Source: Clostridiales bacterium UBA1777
GTDB taxonomy: Bacteria > Bacillota > Clostridia > Oscillospirales > Oscillospiraceae
Assembly (NCBI GenBank): GCA_002315275.1
Contig: DCGN01000063.1
Location: 306-6,061 of the forward strand
Reading direction: 5' to 3'
DNA: 5,756 bases
In this document: one piece after another, positions 1 through 5,336 of the stretch
Layout: every line of letters starts with the position of its first letter
Position numbering within the stretch: the stretch's first letter is position 1
Notes under the pieces: model-generated
What the model was told of the DNA's origin: nothing
Seen by the model: only the letters and a program-made list of their open reading frames with translations
Database searches by the model: none
Position numbers and translations under genes: made by a program

Positions 1-1118
1 ATCTCGATTGCGGGAAGCTCGTTGTCCTCCTTGGAATCGGTGACGGTGTCGCCGGTCTTCCAATCCATCTTGCCGACGGCAACGATATCGCCGCAGCAAG
101 CATCCTGTGCCTCAACGTTCTTCTTGCCGGTCATGGTGTAGAGACGGCCGAGCTTGTCGTTGGAGGAAGCACGGAGGTTTCTCAGAGACATGCCGGAGGT
201 AACGGTGCCGGAGAGAACCTTTATGAAGCTGTACTTACCGAACTTATCGGAGATCGTCTTGAAGACGAAGCCGAGAGTGCAGTCATTCTTTGCTTCGGGA
301 GCGGGGCAGTAATCTGCAAGACCCTGAAGCATTGCGACGGTGCCGACGTTGGTCATCGCATCGGATGCGAATACGGGAACGACAGTGCCTTCCTTGACAC
401 CGATCTTGAGACCCTCGATGATGTCAGCCTCTTCGAGTTCCATGGTCTCGAAGAACTTCTCCATGAGCTCTTCGGTAGCGCCTGCGGCTGCTTCCATAAG
501 CTCTGCGCGGAGCTCTTCAACACGGCCTGCATCTGCTGCGGGAACATCGACCTTGCTGGCCTTTGCGCCGTTGGTCATATAGCAGACATTGTGAACGAGG
601 TCGATAACGCCCTTGCCGTCGGAGGTGGGGATGGTTACGGGGCAAACGAAGGAGCCGTACTTGCCCTTGAGGGTGTCGAGAGCCTTGAAGTAATCGCCGT
701 GCTCTTCGTTGCACTTGGAGATGCAGAACATAACGGGGAGACCTGCATTCTTGAGGTACTTCCAGCTGCGGTGTGCGCCGACGGCAACGCCTTCGGCAGT
801 GTCCTTAGCGGAAACAACGACCATGCCTGCTTCGACAGCACGGATGGCGCAGAGAACGTCACCCACGAAGTCAAAGTAACCGGGGCAGTCAAGAACGTTG
901 ATCTTGCAGCCGCCGAAGTTGATGGGAGCGATGGAGGTTGCTATTGTAATCTGGCGGGAGATCTCTTCTGCGTCATAGTCACATACGGTGTTGCCGTCAG
1001 CGACTTTGCCCATGCGGTCGACAGCGCCGGTTACATAGAGCATGCTCTCTGCAAGGCTGGTCTTGCCGCAGTTGCCGTGACCCAGAAGGGCGATGTTGCG
1101 GATGTTCTTAGTTTCCAT
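1..1118 (-). CDS. EF-G-like translational GTPase (FusA/EF-G2-type paralogue), N-terminal half, runs off the left edge
   Basis: Reading the minus strand from the ATG at 1118 gives 372 uninterrupted residues with no stop before the window edge. The usual family length is roughly 680-700 residues, so about half is present. The G domain comes first: P-loop GHGNCGKT (residues 13-20), switch I around RQITIATS (55-62), and G3 DCPGYFDFVG (77-86). An EF-G domain II beta-barrel follows at about 280-362 (TLGFVFKTISDKFGKYSF onward). The DxPGY-DFVG pattern, where canonical EF-G has DTPGH, places it with EF-G-like/EF-G2 proteins rather than the housekeeping translocase. The G4 motif, normally NKxD, reads SKCN (134-137). 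The family is expected to be cytosolic and ribosome-associated; its exact role is not settled. Lysine codons are nearly all AAG, suggesting high expression. The start is supported by an AGAGG site 10 nt upstream and a consensus promoter. Family assignment is firm; function is inferred. Confidence 0.9.
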   Translation of the reverse strand, partial: METKNIRNIALLGHGNCGKTSLAESMLYVTGAVDRMGKVADGNTVCDYDAEEISRQITIATSIAPINFGGCKINVLDCPGYFDFVGDVLCAIRAVEAGMVVVSAKDTAEGVAVGAHRSWKYLKNAGLPVMFCISKCNEEHGDYFKALDTLKGKYGSFVCPVTIPTSDGKGVIDLVHNVCYMTNGAKASKVDVPAADAGRVEELRAELMEAAAGATEELMEKFFETMELEEADIIEGLKIGVKEGTVVPVFASDAMTNVGTVAMLQGLADYCPAPEAKNDCTLGFVFKTISDKFGKYSFIKVLSGTVTSGMSLRNLRASSNDKLGRLYTMTGKKNVEAQDACCGDIVAVGKMDWKTGDTVTDSKEDNELPAIE

Positions 1119-1128
1119 TTGTATGATT

Positions 1129-1133
1129 CCTCT
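1129..1133 (-). promoter_or_regulatory. Ribosome binding site of the EF-G-like gene
   Basis: On the minus strand AGAGG lies 10 nt before the ATG at 1118. It supports this start, and the protein from it opens directly into the first beta-strand and P-loop, as expected for an EF-G-type N-terminus. Confidence 0.6.
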
Positions 1134-1176
1134 CTGTCAGTTATATGTGAAAAAAGATTTTCAGCATTTCCGATAT

Positions 1177-1206
1177 ATTATACTATATATAAGCCCGCTT
1201 TGGCAA
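1177..1206 (-). promoter_or_regulatory. Sigma-A-type promoter of the EF-G-like gene
   Basis: Read on the minus strand, TTGCCA (1206-1201) is the -35 box and a perfect TATAAT (1182-1177) is the -10 box, separated by 18 bp. The predicted transcription start is near 1170, giving a leader of about 52 nt before the ATG at 1118. A near-consensus promoter fits the strongly biased codon use of the gene it drives. Confidence 0.75.
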
Positions 1207-1274
1207 CACTTAATTTTAAAAAAGATTGCGAACTGAGATTTAAAAAAGGTTAAAATATGCTTTATTGCAGGGAA

Positions 1275-1291
1275 ATACTGTGATATACTGT
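1275..1291 (+). repeat. Direct repeat ATACTGT x2, 10-bp period, over the EEP promoter region
   Basis: ATACTGT occurs at 1275-1281 and again at 1285-1291, exactly 10 bp apart, so both copies face the same side of the helix. The second copy overlaps the proposed -10 box of the EEP gene. It could be a regulator site or a chance product of AT-rich promoter sequence; the sequence alone does not decide. Confidence 0.4.
1281..1289 (+). promoter_or_regulatory. Candidate extended -10 promoter of the EEP gene
   Basis: TGATATACT is an extended -10 element (TGn followed by TATACT at 1284-1289). At a 17-bp spacing the -35 position holds TTTATT (1261-1266), a poor match, which is common for extended -10 promoters. 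Transcription would start near 1296, leaving a leader of about 32 nt before the ATG at 1328. A weaker alternative further upstream is TTGCGA (1226-1231) with TAAAAT (1251-1256) at 19-bp spacing. Confidence 0.5.
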
Positions 1292-1315
1292 TATAAGACC
1301 TATTCGGATTTTTTT

Positions 1316-1322
1316 GAGGGGG
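1316..1322 (+). promoter_or_regulatory. Ribosome binding site that fixes the EEP start
   Basis: GAGGGGG sits 5 nt before the ATG at 1328. The open frame extends upstream to a TTG at 1265, but that codon has no ribosome site, lies before the proposed transcription start, and would put 21 polar residues ahead of a typical lysine-rich, hydrophobic N-terminus. The ATG at 1328 is therefore preferred. Confidence 0.75.
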
Positions 1323-1327
1323 TTGCC

Positions 1328-2392
1328 ATGAAAAAAGTTTTGAAGATTGTTCTGATAGTCATCGGCGTGATCATTCTGGCAGCGGCGGGCTTGTTCGGCT
1401 GGCTTACCGTGACAGAGTACAGACCTAATGCCGTCGAGGAGCTTGAGGTGCAGGGCGCAGCCGGTTGGAATTCCCCTAAGCTCGGGGAGGAGATAGATAT
1501 TCTGTCATGGAACATCGGCTATGCGGGCCTTGGCAAGGATGAGGACTTCTTCATGGACGGCGGCGTTAAGTCCAGACCGGACAGCAAGGAGGCCGTTGAG
1601 ACATACCTGCGCGGCATATATCAGACGGCGTATTCCGAAAAATACAACTTTGACATCGTCCTCATGCAGGAGGTCGACACAGACTCTCACAGAACCTACG
1701 GCATCAATGAGATGGACTATCTCGGCGTTGATGCTTATACCTACGCGCTCAACCATTCCTGCGGCTTCGTGCCCATTCCTGTCCCGCCGATCGGAAAAGT
1801 CCATGCGGGACTCATGACGCAGAGCACTTACCTTGTGGAATCGGCGAAGAGGATATCTCTTCCGTGCCCGTTCGGCTGGCCGAGCAGAACGGCAAACCTC
1901 AAGCGCTGCCTAATGGCTACATATATCCCGATTGAGGACTCGGACAAGCAGCTTGTTCTCGTCAACCTTCATCTTGAGGCATACGACAGCGGAGAGGGAA
2001 AGATTGCGCAGACAAAGGTCTTGAAGGAGTTCATCCTCTCCGAATATGAAAAGGGCAACTATGTTATTGCCGGAGGCGACTTTAACCAGACATTCCCAGG
2101 CGCGCTTGACCTCTATCCCGTAAAAAACAGCGACCTGTGGGCTCCCGGTACGCTTACAGAGGATATCATGCCCGAGGGCTGGCAGCTTGAATATGACATA
2201 AGCACTCCGACCTGCAGACTTCTGAATCAGCCGTACGACCCGTCCGATGAGAACACGCAGTACTTCGTTATTGACGGCTTTATCATCTCTCCGAACGTGA
2301 CTGTCGAGAAGGTGGAGACACTCGATATAGGATTTGAGTACTCAGACCATAACCCCGTCAGCGTCAAGGTCATCCTCGGCGAGGGAGAATGA
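1328..2392 (+). CDS. Membrane-anchored endonuclease/exonuclease/phosphatase (EEP, DNase I-fold) family protein
   Basis: A 354-residue protein. MKK and one hydrophobic segment (about residues 4-27) act as an uncleaved signal anchor; there is no lipobox cysteine, and the positive N-terminus predicts that the catalytic domain faces outside. The Mg-dependent EEP active site is complete: SWN (Asn62), MQEVD (Glu115), NLHLEAY (His215), GGDFN (Asp251, Asn253), IDGF (Asp316) and SDH (Asp340-His341). An FFMDGG motif (74-79) matches a subgroup known in Clostridia. EEP members hydrolyse phosphodiester or phosphomonoester bonds in nucleic acids, inositol phosphates or sphingolipids; nothing here identifies the substrate, so a surface nuclease and a lipid phosphodiesterase remain equally possible. 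The gene appears monocistronic with its own promoter. Its last 51 bp overlap the convergent flippase gene, and no terminator lies between them. Fold and catalytic class are firm; substrate is unknown. Confidence 0.9.
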   Translation: MKKVLKIVLIVIGVIILAAAGLFGWLTVTEYRPNAVEELEVQGAAGWNSPKLGEEIDILSWNIGYAGLGKDEDFFMDGGVKSRPDSKEAVETYLRGIYQTAYSEKYNFDIVLMQEVDTDSHRTYGINEMDYLGVDAYTYALNHSCGFVPIPVPPIGKVHAGLMTQSTYLVESAKRISLPCPFGWPSRTANLKRCLMATYIPIEDSDKQLVLVNLHLEAYDSGEGKIAQTKVLKEFILSEYEKGNYVIAGGDFNQTFPGALDLYPVKNSDLWAPGTLTEDIMPEGWQLEYDISTPTCRLLNQPYDPSDENTQYFVIDGFIISPNVTVEKVETLDIGFEYSDHNPVSVKVILGEGE

Positions 2393-3703
2393 CAGCTCAC
2401 TTTTGACGGCCCTTTTCAGACACGCGGCGCTCAGCGCAAGGTTAAGAGTCTCCGTGACGAACATCATCGCTATATAAGCAGGGAGCCCGTACAGCGGCAG
2501 CAGCCACAGCACCATTACAAGTCCCGTGAATACGTCGATGATATTTATTACCATGCTTTTTACCTGCTGACCGAGCCCCTTCAGACATCCGTCGATCACC
2601 ATGTCCGTATACATCACGGGCACGAGCGGCGCGATAAGGCGGATGTATCTGCCCGCGTCGGCGCTGTGATAGAGCTTTTCGCCGAGAAGGTCGGACAGCA
2701 GCATCATTGCAAGGCCTATTATAAGCGAAAATCTGAGCGCTTTTCCGACGAGGGACGATACAGTATCCTTAATATCATCCGTTCTGTGCCTCAGCTGAGA
2801 TTCCGTCAGCTGAGGCACTGTCAGTTCTGCGACGGCGGCCATTATGCATGACGGAAACAGCAGAACGGGCAGAGCCATGCCCTGAATAACGCCGTAATTT
2901 GCCAGAGCAATGTCGGCCGTCGCGCCGTGCTTTTTAAGCCCGCGAGGCACGAGCAGATGGAGTGCCGCGGAAAGCGCGCTTCTCGCGTAGGCCGAGGCGG
3001 CAAGCGGGAGCGCAAGCTTCAGCATCCTGCCGACAACGGGAGGCCGTGCTGAGGAGCACGCATGATGAGAGCGCATATCCGTTATATATGCGAACGCCAT
3101 CAGCGCAGCGCTGAGCACATCGCCTGCAAGCCTGCCGAGTGACACGGCGGCACAGCTCGAGGCAATATCCGAGGCATCGGCGCGGCTGAGAAAGAACATC
3201 ACCGCCCCTATCGAGAAAAGCTGCTCGATGAGATGCACGACAGTCGGCTTCCATACTCTGCCGCATGCGGTGAAATAGCCGGACATCGCGGAGCACAGCG
3301 CGATGCACGGCATGCCGAACGCACAGATACGAAGGCTTGAAACGGTTCTCGCATCTCCGATGCAAACAACGCCTATCGGCTCGGCGAGAAGCCAAAGCAT
3401 CGCCCATGCGGCAGCACCGAAGAACAGCCCGTATCCGAGACAGCTTCGCATCGCATGGCGGACGCCTTCTCCGCAGACTCCGCTGAGCTCTTCGGAAACG
3501 AGCCTCGCTGCAGCAAAGCGGATACCGGATATCGCAAAAGTCATGCCGAGCGATGCGGCTGACATGATGAGCTGATAAAGACCTATTCCCACCGCACCTA
3601 TCCTGCCGACGAGCCATATCTGAAACACCATGGCGATCGCGCTCATGAGAACAGACGATGAGCTCAGCAGAAGAGTGTTTAATACAAGCTTTTTTCTTCG
3701 CAT
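2342..3703 (-). CDS. MATE/SpoVB-like polysaccharide or lipid-linked oligosaccharide flippase (MOP superfamily)
   Basis: A 453-residue polytopic membrane protein, normal for a MATE/MOP transporter and shorter than classical SpoVB (about 520). Hydrophobic segments recur throughout, for example near residues 8-32, 45-62, 88-108, 122-145, 160-173, 185-207, 228-250, 270-292, 322-340, 355-375, 385-404 and 408-428. SpoVB-like landmarks are GAVGIGLYQLIMS (36-48), GIRFAAARLVSEE (60-72), FGMPCIALCSAMSGYFTACG (129-148), LPVLLFPSCIMAAVAELTVP (278-297) and DGCLKGLGQQ (371-380). Relatives export lipid-linked cell-wall or spore-cortex precursors; the cargo here is not known, and a drug/cation MATE is less likely. 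The start at 3703 is chosen over an upstream in-frame ATG at 3802 because GGGTGAT precedes it and because MRRKK then leads directly into the first membrane helix. The C-terminal coding region overlaps the EEP gene. No convincing promoter was found upstream on this strand. Confidence 0.85.
   Translation of the reverse strand: MRRKKLVLNTLLLSSSSVLMSAIAMVFQIWLVGRIGAVGIGLYQLIMSAASLGMTFAISGIRFAAARLVSEELSGVCGEGVRHAMRSCLGYGLFFGAAAWAMLWLLAEPIGVVCIGDARTVSSLRICAFGMPCIALCSAMSGYFTACGRVWKPTVVHLIEQLFSIGAVMFFLSRADASDIASSCAAVSLGRLAGDVLSAALMAFAYITDMRSHHACSSARPPVVGRMLKLALPLAASAYARSALSAALHLLVPRGLKKHGATADIALANYGVIQGMALPVLLFPSCIMAAVAELTVPQLTESQLRHRTDDIKDTVSSLVGKALRFSLIIGLAMMLLSDLLGEKLYHSADAGRYIRLIAPLVPVMYTDMVIDGCLKGLGQQVKSMVINIIDVFTGLVMVLWLLPLYGLPAYIAMMFVTETLNLALSAACLKRAVKSELSFSLAEDDLDADGVMV
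2786..2818. repeat. Perfect 13-bp inverted repeat with 7-nt loop inside the flippase gene
   Basis: GTGCCTCAGCTGA (2786-2798) is followed by the loop GATTCCG and the exact reverse complement TCAGCTGAGGCAC (2806-2818). On the flippase strand it encodes VPQLTESQLRH (about residues 296-306). The two Gln-Leu pairs, both written CAG CTG (itself a palindrome), account for part of the symmetry, but the arms extend beyond them. No T-tract follows on either strand, so it is not a typical terminator. Confidence 0.85.
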
Positions 3704-3707
3704 CAAT

Positions 3708-3714
3708 ATCACCC
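3708..3714 (-). promoter_or_regulatory. Ribosome binding site that fixes the flippase start
   Basis: On the minus strand GGGTGAT lies 4 nt before the ATG at 3703. Its GGTGAT portion matches the distal part of the full Shine-Dalgarno complement (AAGGAGGTGATC), so the short spacing is acceptable. The upstream in-frame ATG at 3802 lies across the divergent promoter region and would add 33 atypical residues. Confidence 0.6.
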
Positions 3715-3746
3715 GGGATAAGTCTATGCAAAATTTTTTTAAACTA

Positions 3747-3775
3747 TTGATAGATAAAAAGAAAGATGCTATACT
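3747..3775 (+). promoter_or_regulatory. Sigma-A-type promoter of the cytidylate-kinase-like gene, with extended -10
   Basis: TTGATA (3747-3752) and TATACT (3770-3775) are separated by exactly 17 bp, and a TG at 3767-3768 makes an extended -10. Transcription would start near 3782, giving a leader of about 58 nt. The promoter lies inside the in-frame upstream extension of the downstream gene, which supports the shorter protein starting at 3841. Confidence 0.8.
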
Positions 3776-3825
3776 GCATAGTAGATATTTGTTTCGATGC
3801 ATTACTAAAGCAACAAACTTACTTA

Positions 3826-3832
3826 AAAGGAG
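3826..3832 (+). promoter_or_regulatory. Ribosome binding site that fixes the kinase-like start
   Basis: AAAGGAG stands 8 nt before the ATG at 3841, a near-ideal arrangement. An in-frame ATG at 3766 overlaps the promoter and has no such site, so the 198-residue protein is preferred over a 223-residue version. Confidence 0.85.
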
Positions 3833-3840
3833 TTTTTACT

Positions 3841-4437
3841 ATGATAATCACTATTGGCAGACAGCACGGCAGCGGCGGCCACATGATCGCAAAAACGCTT
3901 GCGGCAGACCTCGGTATCAAGTGCTACAGCAAGGAGATCGTTGATGAGGCAGCTGCAAATTCCCAGTTCAGCCGCGATATTCTCCGTTCCTACGATGAGA
4001 AGAAGGTCTCTCCGTTCTTCGGCCCCACCGCGCATTATATGTCCATGAATCAGGGCTTCCATCTGAACATGCAGGTCGCTTCCGCCCAGTTTGACACTAT
4101 CAGAGCTCTTGCAGAGAAGGAAGATGCCATTTTCGTCGGCAGATGCGTTGACTATGTCCTGCGCAACAGAGAAGACCTTGTCAGATTCTTCATTTACAGC
4201 GAGCTTGAGCCCAGAGTGCAGAACCTCATGGAGCGCAAGAACATCTCCGCCGAAGAGGCAAAGAAGCTCCTCAAGGAAGTCGATAAGGACAGATCCAGCT
4301 ACTACAAGTATTACACAGATCAGGTTTGGGGCGAGACCACAAACTATGACCTCTGCGTCAACTCCGCAAGACTCGGTGTTCAGGGTACGGTTGACGTGCT
4401 GAAGGCCTACCTCAAGAACAGCGGCTTCATTAAGTGA
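3841..4437 (+). CDS. Cytidylate-kinase-like family protein
   Basis: A 198-residue soluble protein of the small cytidylate-kinase-like family common in Clostridia. MIITIGRQHGSGGHMIAKTLA (1-21) is a first beta-strand followed by a P-loop-like turn with GSGG (10-13), without the usual GK[S/T] lysine. CYSKEIVDEAA (28-38) corresponds to the FYDKEL segment, AIFVGRCVDYVL (96-107) to the second core strand and conserved GRC-D, and FFIYSE (116-121) to a further strand. The lid-like part is EVDKDRSSYYKYYTDQVWG (146-164), and NYDLCVNSARLG (168-179) is the NYDL-NS signature. True Cmk phosphorylates CMP/dCMP with ATP; members of this family are often annotated that way without proof, so the reaction should be regarded as unknown. 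It has its own strong promoter and terminator and is probably monocistronic. Family assignment is strong; activity is uncertain. Confidence 0.85.
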   Translation: MIITIGRQHGSGGHMIAKTLAADLGIKCYSKEIVDEAAANSQFSRDILRSYDEKKVSPFFGPTAHYMSMNQGFHLNMQVASAQFDTIRALAEKEDAIFVGRCVDYVLRNREDLVRFFIYSELEPRVQNLMERKNISAEEAKKLLKEVDKDRSSYYKYYTDQVWGETTNYDLCVNSARLGVQGTVDVLKAYLKNSGFIK

Positions 4438-4452
4438 TCGCAAGATAATCAG

Positions 4453-4485
4453 AAGGCCTATCCCTTTTCCGGGGATAGGCCTTTT
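4453..4485 (+). terminator. Rho-independent terminator after the kinase-like gene, possibly bidirectional
   Basis: AAGGCCTATCCC (4453-4464) pairs perfectly with GGGATAGGCCTT (4472-4483), giving a 12-bp stem with a 7-nt loop (4465-4471). The right arm runs into a short T-run (TTTT, 4482-4485). It lies 15 bp after the kinase-like stop codon and between convergent genes. On the minus strand the same hairpin follows the TrmH-family gene by about 10 bp, but the following sequence has few T residues, so termination there would be weaker. Confidence 0.85.
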
Positions 4486-4493
4486 CCATGCCT

Positions 4494-5324
4494 TTATGTG
4501 TTGTTCTTGCCGAATTCCCAGAAGGCGACAGCGCTTGCTGCGGCAACGTTCAGAGAATCCACTCCGTGTGACATCGGTATCTTCACGGTGTAGTCACAGT
4601 CGGCGATAGTGGAGGAACTGAGCCCGTCACCCTCCGTGCCGAGGACTATCGCGAGCTTTTCCTCCGCGGCGAGAACGGGGTCATCTATCGAAACGGAATC
4701 GTTCCGAAGCGCCATGGCGACCGTCTTGAAGCCCATTTCGCGCAGAATCGCCATACCCTTGTCGGGCCAGGCCTCCTCCTCGGAGAAAACAGACCACGGG
4801 ATTTGAAATACCGTGCCCATGCTCACTCTGACGGCTCTGCGGTAGAGCGGGTCGCTGCCCTCGGAGGTGAGCAGAACGGCATCCATGTTGAGCGCGGCGG
4901 CAGAGCGGAAGATAGCGCCGATATTCGTCGGATTCATCACGTTTTCAAGCACAGCAATGCGCCGCGCGTTCTTGCATACCTCGCGCACTGATGCAAGCGC
5001 GGGGCGCTTCATCGCGCAGAGCATACCGCGCGTGAGCTTAAAGCCGGTGAGCTGCTCCAAAACGGGCAGCTCGGCGGCATAGACGGGGATATCGCCGCAG
5101 CGCGCGATAAGGGGAGCGCCCTTGCCTTCAACGTGCTTTGTCTCCATCAGAAACGAGACTGCCTCACAGCCCGCATCGAGCGCACGCTCGATAACGATCG
5201 GGCTTTCGGCGATGAACATTGCGTTTGCGGGATCCTTGCGGTTCACAAGCTGATTTTCCGTGAGCCTTGCGTATATGTCAAGCTCCGGGGCGGAAAAGTC
5301 TGTTATTTCAATAATTCCGGCCAT
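4494..5324 (-). CDS. TrmH/SpoU-family RNA 2'-O-methyltransferase
   Basis: A 276-residue protein with an N-terminal RNA-binding (SpoU substrate-binding-like) region, including YARLTENQLVNRK (18-30) and FIAESPIVIERAL (37-49), and a C-terminal SPOUT methyltransferase domain from about 122. All three motifs are intact: motif 1 NPTNIGAIFRSA (131-142, with Asn134 and the catalytic-type Arg140), motif 2 VLGTEGDGL (227-235, Glu231) and motif 3 IPMSHGVDSLNVAAA (249-263, Ser257 and Asn259). The family uses S-adenosylmethionine to methylate ribose 2'-OH groups in tRNA or rRNA through a knotted active site. The exact nucleotide cannot be read from the sequence; an extended N-terminal domain is more typical of rRNA-modifying members than of plain TrmH. 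The start is 12 nt after the prmA stop codon without a visible Shine-Dalgarno site, suggesting translational coupling in an operon. Confidence 0.92.
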   Translation of the reverse strand: MAGIIEITDFSAPELDIYARLTENQLVNRKDPANAMFIAESPIVIERALDAGCEAVSFLMETKHVEGKGAPLIARCGDIPVYAAELPVLEQLTGFKLTRGMLCAMKRPALASVREVCKNARRIAVLENVMNPTNIGAIFRSAAALNMDAVLLTSEGSDPLYRRAVRVSMGTVFQIPWSVFSEEEAWPDKGMAILREMGFKTVAMALRNDSVSIDDPVLAAEEKLAIVLGTEGDGLSSSTIADCDYTVKIPMSHGVDSLNVAAASAVAFWEFGKNNT

Positions 5325-5336
5325 ATTTTTGCGGCG

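Noticed and set aside
1171..1195. AT-rich near-palindromic stretch between the EF-G-like and EEP genes
   Set aside because: The TA-rich run is explained by the -10 box and spacer of the EF-G-like promoter; no longer repeat or hairpin with GC pairs is present.
591..1253. Plus-strand open frame of 220 residues opposite the EF-G-like gene
   Set aside because: It is antisense to a well-conserved GTPase in the same codon register that a biased gene leaves open. It has no ribosome site or recognisable motif, and its end runs through the promoter of the other strand.
1265..1327. Upstream TTG start for the EEP gene adding 21 residues
   Set aside because: It has no ribosome site and precedes the proposed transcription start, and the ATG at 1328 has GAGGGGG and a normal signal anchor.
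2934..3731. Minus-strand open frame of 265 residues in another frame of the flippase gene
   Set aside because: The protein is rich in Arg, Cys and His without membrane segments or motifs, typical of an off-frame translation of a GC-rich gene. The overlapping frame encodes a recognisable MATE protein.
3704..3802. Upstream ATG start for the flippase adding 33 residues
   Set aside because: The extension crosses the divergent intergenic region that holds the kinase-like promoter, and a better start with GGGTGAT lies at 3703.
3823..4443. Minus-strand open frame of 206 residues opposite the kinase-like gene
   Set aside because: It mirrors a gene with a clear promoter, ribosome site, family motifs and terminator. 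Its own sequence shows no family features.
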